Made by a program: the position numbers and the translations under genes. The notes beneath the pieces were generated by a model. It was not told the origin of the DNA and did no database searches. It was given only the letters and a program-made list of their open reading frames with translations. DNA of 64,000 nt from the NCBI GenBank assembly GCA_020633315.1, contig JACKDV010000012.1, positions 175,775 to 239,774 on the forward strand, read 5' to 3'. Source of the stretch: Myxococcales bacterium (GTDB taxonomy: Bacteria > Myxococcota_A > Polyangia > Nannocystales > Nannocystaceae). This document shows, piece after piece, positions 31,310 through 41,045 of this stretch; within the stretch, counting starts at the first letter, position 1; every line of letters begins with the position of its first letter.

Positions 31310-32461
31310 GTGCCCGACCCGCATGCCCGCCCACCGGCCGACGCCGAGTGGATCGACACCGCCGAGGCGCTCCATGCCTTGCTCGAGCGGCTGCGCGCCG
31401 CGCCGCGCTTTGCGATCGACACCGAGTCCAACAGCATGCACGCCTATCGCGAGCGCATCTGCCTGGTGCAGGTGTCGCTGCCCGGGCTCGATGCGCTGGT
31501 GGATCCGCTCGCGGTGGGGATCGAGCCGCTGGGCGAGCTGTTGGCCGAGCCTTCGATCACCAAGGTGATGCACGGTGCCGACTACGACATCCTGTGCTTC
31601 AAGCGGCAGTATGGCTTTCGCTTCGCGGGCCTGTTCGACACCATGATCGCGGCGCGGCTGCTGGGCTGGCCCGGCCACGGGCTGGGGGCCATCTTGCGCG
31701 AGCACTACGGCTTTGCGGCCAACAAGAAGATGCAGCGCTTCGACTGGGCGCAGCGTCCCCTGCCCGCGCACGCGATCGACTACGCTCGCTACGACACCCA
31801 CTTCCTGCTCGAGCTCGCGGACCAGCAGCAGCAGGCGCTCCACGAGCGAGGGCGCGACGACGAGATGCAGCACGCCTGCCTGCGGCAGACGCAGGTGGAG
31901 CCGCGGCCCTCGAAGGCCGAGCAGCTCGGGCCGTGGCGGATGAAGGGCAGCCGCGAGCTGCCCCCGGCCGGGCGCGGCGTGCTGCGGGCGCTCTACGAGC
32001 TACGCGAGGCGCTGGCCGAGGAGCTCGACGTGCCCGTGTTCCGGGTGATGGCCGATGCCGTGCTGATGTCCCTGGCCCAGCACCCGCCGCGCGACGGGGC
32101 CGAGCTCGGTCGGATCAAGGGCCTGCACCCGCGGCTGCGCGGGCGCGGCCAGGCGCGGCTGTGGGCCGCGATCGTGGCGGGGCGCGACGGCGAGCCCCCC
32201 GTGCCGCCGCCGCTGGCCCGCAAGCTCACGCGGGAGCAGAACGAGCGCTTCGACGCCCTGCGATCGTGGCGGAAGGACGCCGCGGCCGAGCGCGAGCTCG
32301 ACCCCGATCTGGTGCTCGGCAAGGATGCGCTGCTGACCGTGGCGCTGGCCGATCCGCGCGACGAGGCCCAGCTCCGCGCGACCGAGGCGCTCGACGAGTG
32401 GGAGCTCGCGCGCTACGGGGCCGGCGTGCTCGGGGCGCTGCGGCGGGCGAGCGGGAGCTGA
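31310..32461 (+). CDS. rnd: Ribonuclease D
   Basis: Encodes 383 residues from GTG 31310, close to the 375 of E. coli RNase D. It is a 3'-5' exoribonuclease for tRNA 3' maturation. The DEDD exonuclease motifs are visible: FAIDTESNS (DxE, ExoI), KVMHGADYDILCF (ExoII) and YARYDTHFLLEL (ExoIII, DEDDy). An HRDC-type RNA-binding region follows at about residues 215-290 (RGVLRALYELREALAEELDVPVFRV) with the family's second HRDC-like part after it. An in-frame ATG at 31271 would give 13 more residues; the TACGAT box favours the GTG. The gene stands alone, divergent from the kinase. Confidence 0.9.
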   Translation: MPDPHARPPADAEWIDTAEALHALLERLRAAPRFAIDTESNSMHAYRERICLVQVSLPGLDALVDPLAVGIEPLGELLAEPSITKVMHGADYDILCFKRQYGFRFAGLFDTMIAARLLGWPGHGLGAILREHYGFAANKKMQRFDWAQRPLPAHAIDYARYDTHFLLELADQQQQALHERGRDDEMQHACLRQTQVEPRPSKAEQLGPWRMKGSRELPPAGRGVLRALYELREALAEELDVPVFRVMADAVLMSLAQHPPRDGAELGRIKGLHPRLRGRGQARLWAAIVAGRDGEPPVPPPLARKLTREQNERFDALRSWRKDAAAERELDPDLVLGKDALLTVALADPRDEAQLRATEALDEWELARYGAGVLGALRRASGS

Positions 32462-32641
32462 GCGCGCGGAGGAGCGCGTCGCGTCCTCGCGGGGAGCCCG
32501 GGATCGGGCGCACGACGATGCCTCCACCGTAGCGACCGTCACCGTGCGGTCACGAAGGCCGCAGAGTCGATCCGATCACTCCGGTCCCTCGATCGCGTTG
32601 CTACCCTTGCGCCGCCCGTGGTCCCCGTGAAGGTCCCGCGC

Positions 32642-33823
<1,182 letters not shown>

Positions 33824-33853
33824 CCAGCGGGGGACGGCGCCGGCGGGGCGTCG

Positions 33854-33859
33854 TATGGT
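33854..33859 (+). promoter_or_regulatory. -10 box TATGGT, leaderless-type start
   Basis: TATGGT stands 7 bases before the ATG at 33867, with no ribosome-binding site between. Confidence 0.45.
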
Positions 33860-33866
33860 GTTCGCC

Positions 33867-34226
33867 ATGTTCGTCGTCACCAACCGCATCCCGGTCGCGC
33901 AGGGGCACGAGATCGACTTCGAGGATCGCTTTCGTCGCCGCGTGCACCTGGTGGACCGCCACCCCGGCTTCGTGCGCAACGAGGTCCACCGCCCGCGGCC
34001 GATGAAGCTCGACCACGCGACGGGGCAGTGGCACGAGGATCCCGAGGCCCAGGGCTACTACGAGGTGAAGACCTGGTGGCGCAGCTTCGAGGACTTCGTG
34101 GCGTGGACCCGCAGCGAGGACTTCCGCGAGGCCCACAAGAACCGGCCCCCCAAGGAGATGTTCGCGGGGGCCAACGTGCTGGAGATCCACGAGGTGCTCA
34201 CCAGCACCGACCTCGAGCTGTCGTAG
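33867..34226 (+). CDS. ABM-domain (antibiotic biosynthesis monooxygenase / IsdG-like) protein
   Basis: Encodes 119 residues, a single ferredoxin-like ABM domain. Typical features are FVVTNRIPVAQGHEIDFEDRF at the start, RHPGFVRNEVHRP in strand 2, YYEVKTWWRSFEDFVAWTRSEDFREAH in the helical second half, and NVLEIHEVL at the end. Some members degrade heme (IsdG/HmoB) using a Asn-Trp-His set; the pattern here (Trp in KTWW, His in REAHKN) is compatible with a heme-degrading type but does not prove it. The protein has no signal peptide. The gene ends 12 bases from the convergent anti-sigma-like gene. Confidence 0.88.
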   Translation: MFVVTNRIPVAQGHEIDFEDRFRRRVHLVDRHPGFVRNEVHRPRPMKLDHATGQWHEDPEAQGYYEVKTWWRSFEDFVAWTRSEDFREAHKNRPPKEMFAGANVLEIHEVLTSTDLELS

Positions 34227-34238
34227 CCCGGGCCGCGG

Positions 34239-35417
34239 CTACCCTGGCTCGAACAGGAAGGGGTAGGTCACGTGCACCACCCCGCCGCCCTCGGGAGGCG
34301 GGAACATCACGGTCATCATCGACTCGCTCATGCACTCGAGGAATTCCGGGTGCATCATGTCGGTGCCCTCGCCCGGCTTGGCGTCGTCGACGATGCCGCC
34401 CACCTCTTCGTCGCCCATGATGTCGAACTCGAGCACCAGCCGGCCGCCGAACTCGGGGTCGACCTCGAGCACGGAGCCGTAGCAGTCGTGGGCCAGCGGG
34501 ATGAGATCCCGCTTGATGGCCTCGCGCACGTACTCCCGGTCGAGGTTGCCGTCGAGGGAGGCCCGCAGCCCGTTGAATGGGTCGGAGGGCTCGGGTGGCG
34601 GCTCCTCGGCGGAGGGCTCGGGCGGCCGCGCGGCGGCCCGCTGGGCGAGGGCCTGCTCGATGCGCTTGCGGGTGGCGGCGTGACGGCGGCGCTCCTCCTC
34701 CGAGACGCGGGGCTTGCTGGGCGCCGGGGTGGGGGCCTGGGCGAGCTGCGGGGCCTCCTCGGGCGCGAGGTGAGGCGCGCTCGCGTCGCTCATCACCGCC
34801 CGCGAGCCGGCCCGCACCTCGGTGCGCCCACGCTCGTTGTGGGCATCCACGCTGCCCTCGTGCACGACCACCACGGCGATCACGGTGGCGGCCACGGCCG
34901 CGGTGGACAGGAGGATACGAGAGTTGCGCTGGCTGGCCTCGGACACGGGAACCACCTCGACGGTGAAGAGGGTGCCGGTCACCTCGACGATGCCGGCGGG
35001 GGTGTGCACCGCGACCGCGGTGCCGGGAGTGATCTGGTAGCGGACCTCGCCGTGGTCCTGCTCCACGCGCAGCCCGTCGCCCTGCTCCGACCACCGCAGC
35101 GCGCCGCCGGGGGAGACCACGGCCTCCACCCCGGGCCTCGGTCGCACCACGCGGGTCTCCTCGGCCGCGGCGATCGTCCCGGTGGTGGGCGCCGGGCTCG
35201 GGCCGCGGCTCCACACCAGCGTGAGCGCGGCCGCCATCGCCACCGCGACGGCGACCAGCGGCACCACGCGACGACGGCGAGGCAGCGGGTGCACGGTGGC
35301 GCTCGGCTCCGCAGGCGAGGGCCCGGTCTCGAGCCGCGCCATCACGCGATCCTCGAAGTCGGCGGGCAGCTCGTCGACCTCCCACGCGTCCAGGTCACGG
35401 GGCGGAAGCTCATCCAT
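34239..35417 (-). CDS. FecR-like anti-sigma protein with AgmX/PglI C-terminal domain
   Basis: Encodes 392 residues. A short cytosolic N-terminus (residues 1-50, likely to bind the sigma factor) is followed by one membrane segment (VVPLVAVAVAMAAALTLVW), a FecR-like beta domain (RVVRPRPGVEAVVSPGGAL, TPAGIVEVTGTLFTVEV, VVVVHEGSV, EVRAGSRAV), a Glu/Pro/Ala-rich linker, and a C-terminal module ending in VHVTYPFLFEPG with CYGSVLEVDPEFGGRLVLEF, the AgmX/PglI domain of myxobacterial motility and envelope proteins. The start overlaps the sigma-factor stop by 8 bases, so the pair is co-expressed. It probably senses an envelope signal and holds the sigma factor; this role is inferred. Confidence 0.85.
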   Translation of the reverse strand: MDELPPRDLDAWEVDELPADFEDRVMARLETGPSPAEPSATVHPLPRRRRVVPLVAVAVAMAAALTLVWSRGPSPAPTTGTIAAAEETRVVRPRPGVEAVVSPGGALRWSEQGDGLRVEQDHGEVRYQITPGTAVAVHTPAGIVEVTGTLFTVEVVPVSEASQRNSRILLSTAAVAATVIAVVVVHEGSVDAHNERGRTEVRAGSRAVMSDASAPHLAPEEAPQLAQAPTPAPSKPRVSEEERRRHAATRKRIEQALAQRAAARPPEPSAEEPPPEPSDPFNGLRASLDGNLDREYVREAIKRDLIPLAHDCYGSVLEVDPEFGGRLVLEFDIMGDEEVGGIVDDAKPGEGTDMMHPEFLECMSESMMTVMFPPPEGGGVVHVTYPFLFEPG

Positions 35418-36048
35418 GGTCGTCGTGCTCCGGGTGCAGGGAGTGGATCTCGCCGAGGGCTCGTCGCAGCGAGGCGCGGGCCCGCGAGAGCCGGGACTTG
35501 ACCGTGCCCATCTCGAGCTCGAGCATCCGGGCGATCTCGGCGTAGTCGAGCCCGTGGTACTCCCGCAGCAGGAACGCCGCGCGGATCTCGGGAGAGAGCT
35601 GGCCCACCGCGTCCTGGATGGCGCGGGCGATCGTGGCGCGCCGGTGGTCGCGGTCGGCCGCGTGGGGGCCGGATAGTCGTTCCTCGGTGGTGACGATGGG
35701 CTCGGTGGGCGGCCGGCGACGCTGCAGCTCGTTGATCGCCAGGCGGGTGGCGATCTTGAGGATCCAGGTGGAGAGCTTGGCCGGGCCCTCGGGGTCGAAG
35801 CGGGGCAGCGCCCCGAAGGCGCGCACCATGGTGTCCTGGGCGAGGTCCTCCACCAGGTGCCCGAGGCCGGCCGGCCCGAGCATGCGCGACAGCAGGCTCG
35901 CCACCGGTCGCTGGTAGCGGCGGATCAGGGCTCGGCAGGCGACGGGCTCGCGACGGCACGCGGCCTCCACGAGCGCGCGGGACAGCTCGGGCGGGGCACT
36001 GGAGGCTCGGGCGCGCGGGGTCTCCACGATCTGCCTCAAGGCCTCCAC
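35410..36048 (-). CDS. ECF-type RNA polymerase sigma factor
   Basis: Encodes 212 residues, the size of a two-domain ECF sigma. Region 2 holds EDLAQDTMVRAFGALPRFDPEG and STWILKIATRLAINELQRRR (core binding and -10 recognition); region 4 holds VGQLSPEIRAAFLLREYHGLDYAEIARMLELEMGTVKSRLSRARASLRR (-35 recognition helix-turn-helix). It would direct transcription of an envelope regulon together with its anti-sigma partner, whose gene it overlaps. The start is taken as GTG 36048; no ATG lies in the conserved frame. A GGAAC motif about 33 bases upstream of the start may be its own promoter. Confidence 0.92.
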   Translation of the reverse strand: MEALRQIVETPRARASSAPPELSRALVEAACRREPVACRALIRRYQRPVASLLSRMLGPAGLGHLVEDLAQDTMVRAFGALPRFDPEGPAKLSTWILKIATRLAINELQRRRPPTEPIVTTEERLSGPHAADRDHRRATIARAIQDAVGQLSPEIRAAFLLREYHGLDYAEIARMLELEMGTVKSRLSRARASLRRALGEIHSLHPEHDDHG

Positions 36049-36078
36049 GGACCAGGCTCACCGGAGCGCGGCTCCGAT

Positions 36079-36083
36079 GTTCC
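36079..36083 (-). promoter_or_regulatory. Candidate ECF-type -35 element (GGAAC)
   Basis: GGAAC on the minus strand lies about 33 bases before the GTG of the ECF sigma gene. This is the consensus -35 of many ECF sigma factors and suggests autoregulation with transcription beginning at or near the start codon. The -10 part is not clear. Confidence 0.3.
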
Positions 36084-36151
36084 CCTCCGAGCGCAGAGAA
36101 TTTCCTCGGGGACCCCGCTCGGCGCGCGCGACATGCGGGGACCTCGACCTC

Positions 36152-36646
36152 CTAGCCCGTGCCCCCGCCGCCGATGCAGGCCTGGTAGGCCACGTCCTCG
36201 TCGGCGCAGGGGTAGGTGCCGCCGACCATCATGGCCTCGCTCCACGCCTGGGCGTCCTCGCAGCTCAGCCCCACCACGCACTCCTGCTGGGCGACGTACT
36301 CCGCCTCGCAGCCGGCCACACTGCCCGCGATCCCGGCGCAGGGGATGCCGCAGTTGGGGACGTCCACGAGCTCGCAGCCCATCAGGAACATGCAGCCAGC
36401 GGTGCAGGCACCCACGGGGTCGGGGCCACCGCCCGAGCTGCCGTCGTCGGGCGGCGTGGGCGTGCCGGTGACGCTGCCGCCGTCGGTGGTCTGCGGCTCG
36501 GCCGTCGTGCTCCCGGCCCCGGTGCTGCCCATGCTGGTGCCGGCGGTCGCCGTGCCGTCGCCGGAGCCCCCGGACTCCGCGGTGTCGTCGTCGTCCGGGC
36601 AGCCGGCGAGCACGAGGGCGGAGGCGAGCAGGATCGAGCGACGCAT
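36152..36646 (-). CDS. Small cysteine-rich lipoprotein
   Basis: Encodes 164 residues. The lipobox LAGC gives Cys16, followed by an acidic DDDD patch and about 60 residues of Gly/Ser/Thr linker. The mature C-terminal 80 residues contain ten cysteines (GACTAGC, GCELVDVPNC, CAGIAGSVAGCEAEY, ECVVGLSCEDA, YPCADEDVAYQACI), which implies a small disulfide-stabilised domain outside the cytoplasm. Such short Cys-rich domains after a Ser/Thr/Gly linker are typical of Nannocystaceae lipoproteins; function unknown. ATG 36646 starts the signal peptide; a TTG 12 bases upstream is unlikely. Confidence 0.8.
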   Translation of the reverse strand: MRRSILLASALVLAGCPDDDDTAESGGSGDGTATAGTSMGSTGAGSTTAEPQTTDGGSVTGTPTPPDDGSSGGGPDPVGACTAGCMFLMGCELVDVPNCGIPCAGIAGSVAGCEAEYVAQQECVVGLSCEDAQAWSEAMMVGGTYPCADEDVAYQACIGGGGTG

Positions 36647-36692
36647 CCCTCGATCCAACCCGAGACCACGGCCGGGCGCAAGCCCGCGCGCC

Positions 36693-37283
36693 TCAGACCG
36701 GCGGCAGGTCGGTCATCACGGTGATGACCACGTCCAGCTCGAGCGCGAGCGTGGGCTGCTCGAAGGGACGCAGGCTCACCTCGATGTGGGCGGGCAGGCC
36801 CTCGAGCTCTGCCGAGTCGATGCCGTCGGGGATGATGACCGGGATGTACGAGCTCTGGTAGGTGCCGTCCTCGAGCACGATCCAGTCGAGGGTGTAGTTG
36901 GCCAGGCGCTTGAAGTGCCCGCCCACCCCGTCGTTGTAGCCCTCGATGTCGATCACGAGGTCCACCATCGGTCCGGTCTCGTCCATCCAGCTCACGATGG
37001 TGTCGGGCAGGAACCACTCGCCGCCCTGCAGGGGCAGGGGGATCATCTCGGCTCCCTGACCGCCGCGCACGATCGGCAGCGCGTCACCGTCGGCGACGGG
37101 CGTGAACTGACCGACGCCCCAGCCGAGCTCGAACCATCCGATCGCGCCGTCGGAGTCGGTGCCCGTATCGCCGGTGCCCGAGGTGTCGTCGTCCGAGCCG
37201 GGGTCGGCACAGCCGACCGCCGTGATCGACAGCGGGATCGTCAGCAGCGCAGATCGCGAGGAGCGTCGCCAGCGGGGGCTCAT
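36693..37283 (-). CDS. Lipoprotein of unknown function
   Basis: Encodes 196 residues. The signal peptide (SALLTIPLSITAVGC) ends in a lipobox with Cys25, followed by a short Asp/Gly/Thr-rich linker. The mature part is rich in beta-strand phrases (IGWFELGWGVGQFTPV, GGEWFLPDTIVSWMD, ANYTLDWIVLEDGTYQSSYIPV, LALELDVVITVMTDL) and has no further cysteine, suggesting an all-beta fold. No enzyme motif is seen. GAGG lies 5 bases before ATG 37283. It stands just upstream, on the same strand, of the Cys-rich lipoprotein gene (46 bases between), so the two may be co-transcribed. Confidence 0.8.
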   Translation of the reverse strand: MSPRWRRSSRSALLTIPLSITAVGCADPGSDDDTSGTGDTGTDSDGAIGWFELGWGVGQFTPVADGDALPIVRGGQGAEMIPLPLQGGEWFLPDTIVSWMDETGPMVDLVIDIEGYNDGVGGHFKRLANYTLDWIVLEDGTYQSSYIPVIIPDGIDSAELEGLPAHIEVSLRPFEQPTLALELDVVITVMTDLPPV

Positions 37284-37438
37284 GGGGGCCTCGAAGGGAG
37301 CGTGACGAGGAAGAGGAAGGGGAAGGGGTAAGGAAGGGCGAGCCCGGGGGGTCGGCGAGGCAGGGCGGGAGCGGCCAGGGCGTCCACAAGCATGGGGGAG
37401 GCCCCGGGCCCGCGCAAGCGGGCGCTCGGCGGGGGTGC

Positions 37439-40090
37439 TCAGCCCCCCAGGGCCTTGCTCGCCAGCTCGAACACGTCGCGGCTGAGCCCCGGCTCGGCCA
37501 CGATGCGCGACAGCTGCTCTCGCATCAGCTCGCGCCGCTCGGAGTCGAAGCGCTGCCAGTGCCCCAGCGGACCCACCAGGCGCGCGGCCCCCTGTGGGTT
37601 GAGGCGATCGAGCTCCAGCACGTGATCGGCGAGCAGCGCATAGCCCCGCCCGTCGCGCGCGTGGAAGCCCACCTGGTTGCGCACCGAGAACGCCCCGAGC
37701 AGCGAGCGCACGCGGTTGGGGTTCTTGATGGTGAAGTCCGGGTGCTTGGTGAGCGCGATGACGCGATCGAGGGTGTCGGGCACGCGGGAGGTGGCCTGCG
37801 CGGTGAACCACTTGTCGATCACCAGCGGGTCGTCCTTCCACTGGGCGTAGAAGTCGGCCAGCGCCTGCTCGCGGGCCTCGCCGCCGGCCTCCACCAGCAC
37901 CATCAGCGCCGCCTCGGCGTCGGTCATGTTGTCGGCGGTGTCGAGCTGCACGCGAGCGAGGCGGATGGCCTCGGCCCGCGCCGCCTCGTCGCTGCGCTGG
38001 CCGAGCATGGCCAGCGCGGTGTTGCGTAGGCGCCGGGCCGCGATCGCCTCGGCATCGAGGCGGTAGGCGCCCTGCCGCAGCCGCTCGTAGGTGGTGGTCA
38101 GCGCGGGCGCGTGTGCATCGGCGAGGGTGCGCACCACCTGGCGGCGGGCGGCGAAGATCCCGTCGACGTCCACCTCCTCCATCGCCTGGCCCAGCAGGCG
38201 CTCGCCGGGCAGGGCCAGGGTGAGCGCCACCAGCGAGCCGTCGAGCGCCTCGTCCACCAGGATCCGCCCCCACGCCTCCACGAAGCGCGGGTCGACGGTC
38301 ATGGGTGCGTTGGCGGCGTGCTCGGCCACCATGCCCAGGATCATGCGCTCGGCGAAGGTCTGGGCCGCGTCCCAGCGGTTGAAGGGATCGGCGTCGTGGC
38401 CCATGAGGAAGGCCAGCTCCTCCTCGTCACGGAGCAGCTCGAGCTTGACCGGCGCGCTGAAGTTGCGCAGCACGGAGGGCACCGGCCGCGTCGTCACGCC
38501 TTCGAACACGAAGGTCCGCTCGGGCTCGCGCAGCTCGAGCAGCGCGGTGCCGCCCTCGATGCGCACCGCCGGCTCCACGCGCACGGGCAGGTCCTCGCCG
38601 CTCGGGCCCACCAGGCCCACCGCCACCGGGATGTGCAGCGACGGGGTCTGGCCCTTGGCCACCGCGGGCGGGCGCTGGCGCAGGGTGAGCGAGTAGCGGG
38701 CGCTGGCCTCGTCCCAGTGGCCCTCGGCCTCGAGCACCGGCGTGCCCACCTGCTCGTACCAGCGCGAGAACTGCCCCAGCTCCACCCCGCTGCCGTCGGC
38801 GAGCGCGGCCACGAAGTCGTCGCAGGTGACGGCCTGGCCGTCGTGGCGCTCGAAGTACAGATCCATGCCCCTGCGGAAGCCCTCGGCCCCCAGCAGGGTG
38901 TGCATCATGCGGATCACCTCCGCGCCCTTGTTGTACACCGTGACGGTATAGAAGTTGTTCATCTCGATGTACGCCTCGGGCCGGATGGGGTGGGCCGTGG
39001 GGGAGGCGTCTTCGGCGAACTGGGCGGTCCGCAGGGTGCGGACGTCGAGGATCCGCTTGACCGCGCGCGAGCCCATGTCGGCGCTGAACTGCTCGTCGCG
39101 GAACACGGTCAGCCCCTCCTTGAGGGTGAGCTGGAACCAGTCGCGGCAGGTCACGCGGTTGCCCGTCCAGTTGTGGAAGTACTCGTGGGCGATGACCCCC
39201 TCGATGTTCTCGTAGTCGTCGTCGGTCGCGGTGCGGGGGCGGGCCAGCACGTACTTGTCGTTGAAGACGTTGAGGCCCTTGTTCTCCATCGCCGCCATGT
39301 TGAAGTCGCTGACCGCGACGATCATGTAGACGTCGAGGTCGTACTCGAGGCCGAAGATCTCCTCGTCCCAGGCCATCGCCTTGTGCAGCGAGCGCAGGGC
39401 GTGCTCGCAGGCGTCGATGTTGTGGGGCTCCACCCAGATCTCCAGCCGCAGCTCGCGGCCCGAGCGGGTGGTGAAGGTGCCGGAGTGGCAGCGCAGGTCG
39501 GCCGCGACCAGGGCGAACAGGTAGCAGGGCTTGGGGAAGGGGTCGCGCCAGCGCACGAAGTGGCGGCCGTCCGGTCGCGGCCCCGCGTCCTCGCGGTTGC
39601 CGTTGGACAGCAGCACCGGGTAGCGCGTGGCGTCGGCCTCGATCGTGGTGGTGAAGCGGGCCATCACGTCGGGGCGATCGAGGTAGTAGGTGATGCGACG
39701 GAAGCCCTCGGCCTCGCACTGGGTGCAGAAGGTCTGGCCCGAGCGATACAGACCCTCGAGCTCGGTGTTGTTCTGCGGCTCGATCCGCACCACGGTGCGC
39801 AGCTCGAAGCGCGGCGGCACCTCGTGGATGGTCAGCGTGTGCTCGTCGACGCGGTAGGCCGCGGCGGGCAGGGCCTCGCCGTCGAGCCACACCCCGCGCA
39901 GGTCGAGCTTCTCGCCGTGGAGCGTGAGCGGAGCGGCCCCGGTGTCGTCGGGGTTGCGGCGGAGCTCGAGGGTGGCCTCGACCTCGGCATGATCCTCGTG
40001 CAGCCGCACCTGCAGATCGACGGTGTCGATCCAGTAGTGAGGTGGGCGGTAGTCCTTGCGATAGATCGGCGTCGGGCGGGGATCCTTCAT
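37439..40090 (-). CDS. pepN: Aminopeptidase N (M1 family)
   Basis: Encodes 883 residues, near the 870 of E. coli PepN, whose domain order it follows. It removes N-terminal residues from peptides in the cytoplasm using one zinc ion. The substrate-anchoring motif MAAMENKGLN (GAMEN equivalent) and the zinc motif VIAHEYFHNWTGN (HExxH) with the third ligand Glu in LKEGLTVFRDEQF are all present. The C-terminal alpha-helical domain of PepN is also visible. ATG 40090 gives MKDPRPTPIYRKDYRPP, the usual beginning; GTG 40099 is also in frame. A TATGCT box lies about 40 bases upstream. It is divergent from the fadR-like gene. Confidence 0.96.
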   Translation of the reverse strand: MKDPRPTPIYRKDYRPPHYWIDTVDLQVRLHEDHAEVEATLELRRNPDDTGAAPLTLHGEKLDLRGVWLDGEALPAAAYRVDEHTLTIHEVPPRFELRTVVRIEPQNNTELEGLYRSGQTFCTQCEAEGFRRITYYLDRPDVMARFTTTIEADATRYPVLLSNGNREDAGPRPDGRHFVRWRDPFPKPCYLFALVAADLRCHSGTFTTRSGRELRLEIWVEPHNIDACEHALRSLHKAMAWDEEIFGLEYDLDVYMIVAVSDFNMAAMENKGLNVFNDKYVLARPRTATDDDYENIEGVIAHEYFHNWTGNRVTCRDWFQLTLKEGLTVFRDEQFSADMGSRAVKRILDVRTLRTAQFAEDASPTAHPIRPEAYIEMNNFYTVTVYNKGAEVIRMMHTLLGAEGFRRGMDLYFERHDGQAVTCDDFVAALADGSGVELGQFSRWYEQVGTPVLEAEGHWDEASARYSLTLRQRPPAVAKGQTPSLHIPVAVGLVGPSGEDLPVRVEPAVRIEGGTALLELREPERTFVFEGVTTRPVPSVLRNFSAPVKLELLRDEEELAFLMGHDADPFNRWDAAQTFAERMILGMVAEHAANAPMTVDPRFVEAWGRILVDEALDGSLVALTLALPGERLLGQAMEEVDVDGIFAARRQVVRTLADAHAPALTTTYERLRQGAYRLDAEAIAARRLRNTALAMLGQRSDEAARAEAIRLARVQLDTADNMTDAEAALMVLVEAGGEAREQALADFYAQWKDDPLVIDKWFTAQATSRVPDTLDRVIALTKHPDFTIKNPNRVRSLLGAFSVRNQVGFHARDGRGYALLADHVLELDRLNPQGAARLVGPLGHWQRFDSERRELMREQLSRIVAEPGLSRDVFELASKALGG

Positions 40091-40126
40091 CGTGACCACG
40101 GGGCCGCAGGCTCACGGCCAGGGGCC

Positions 40127-40132
40127 AGCATA
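40127..40132 (-). promoter_or_regulatory. Candidate -10 box of pepN (TATGCT)
   Basis: TATGCT on the minus strand, followed by a leader of about 30 bases to the pepN start. No good -35 is visible, so this is a weak candidate. Confidence 0.35.
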
Positions 40133-40191
40133 CGCTCGGCACCGCCGGCTTCGGACCGGGGCAGCGGCGTCGGCGCGAACGTTTGCTATCT

Positions 40192-40208
40192 AACTGGTCA
40201 TACCAGTT
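40192..40208. promoter_or_regulatory. Perfect 17-bp palindrome, likely FadR-type operator
   Basis: AACTGGTCATACCAGTT is a perfect inverted repeat (AACTGGT and ACCAGTT around CAT). Its shape, TGGT and ACCA spaced by three bases, matches operators of the FadR subgroup of GntR regulators. It overlaps the -35 box of the fadR-like gene by two bases, so binding should repress that promoter. It also lies upstream of pepN on the other strand. Confidence 0.75.
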
Positions 40209-40235
40209 GACCATAATATGGTTATCTACTAGGAT
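40207..40235 (+). promoter_or_regulatory. Sigma70-type promoter of the fadR-like operon
   Basis: TTGACC (40207-40212) and TAGGAT (40230-40235) are spaced by exactly 17 bases. Transcription is expected to begin near 40242, giving a leader of about 15 bases. A smaller palindrome, CCATAATATGG at 40211-40221, lies in the spacer and could be a second half-operator. Confidence 0.65.
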
Positions 40236-40256
40236 CAGAAACAGATCGGCTGAATC

Positions 40257-41045
40257 ATGGGGCTCCAGCGCATCGAGAAGAAAACGCTGTCCGATGAGGT
40301 CTACGAGCAGCTCTCGGGGGAGATCGTCGAGGGGCGCTTCGATCCCGGGGTGAACCTGCCCGCCGAGCGGCAGCTCTGCGAGATGCTGGGCGTCAACCGC
40401 GGCGCGATTCGCGAGGCCCTCAAGCGCTTGGCTCAGGCCGGGCTGGTGAGCATCTCGCAGGGCGGCGGCACCAAGGTCCTCGACTTCCGGCGCAACGCGG
40501 GGCTCGACCTGCTCGGTCGCATGCTCTTCCATCGCGACGGCCGGGTGAACCTCGACGTGGCGCGTAGCGTGATGGAGATGCGCTCGGCCCTCGCCCCCGA
40601 CATCGCCCGCCTGTGCGCGCAGCGGGCCGACCGGGCCGACGCCGCGCTGCTGCGCCAGATCGTGGGGCAGATGGACGAGGCAGCGCGACGCGACGAGCTC
40701 GCCGAGCTGCAGGATCTGTCGCTGCGCTTCTGGGACGCGATGGTCCGCGGCTCGGGCAACATCGCCTACGAGCTGGCCTTCAACACCTTGCGCGAGACCT
40801 ACGACCGCCTGCGCGAGGTGCTGGTGCAGGTGCTGGCCGACGAGATCCGCGACGTGAGGAGCCACCGCACCATCGCCGAGGCGGTGGCGCGGGCCGACGA
40901 CCTGTCGGCCAAGCACGTGGCCGCGGCGCTGATGGAGAAGGGCACGCGACGCGTGCTCGAGCTGGTGGCTGCCCTGCAGGACGCCACCATTCGTCCCGAG
41001 GCAGGGGAGGGCCGCGGGAGCGAGGAAGAGGAGGAGGACCGATGA
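40257..41045 (+). CDS. GntR-family regulator of the FadR subgroup
   Basis: Encodes 262 residues. The winged helix-turn-helix is N-terminal (LPAERQLCEMLG and NRGAIREALKRL, residues 37-62, followed by the wing ISQGGGTKVLD). The rest is an all-helical FCD/FadR-type effector domain (SVMEMRSALAPDIARL, ELQDLSLRFWDAMV, RSHRTIAEAVARAD), where an acyl-CoA or small acid would bind. Upstream lies a 17-bp palindrome over its own promoter, so it is probably autorepressed. Its stop overlaps the start of a fatty-acid hydroxylase gene (ATGA), suggesting control of lipid modification by lipid supply. The acidic C-terminus (GSEEEEED) is unusual. Confidence 0.9.
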   Translation: MGLQRIEKKTLSDEVYEQLSGEIVEGRFDPGVNLPAERQLCEMLGVNRGAIREALKRLAQAGLVSISQGGGTKVLDFRRNAGLDLLGRMLFHRDGRVNLDVARSVMEMRSALAPDIARLCAQRADRADAALLRQIVGQMDEAARRDELAELQDLSLRFWDAMVRGSGNIAYELAFNTLRETYDRLREVLVQVLADEIRDVRSHRTIAEAVARADDLSAKHVAAALMEKGTRRVLELVAALQDATIRPEAGEGRGSEEEEEDR

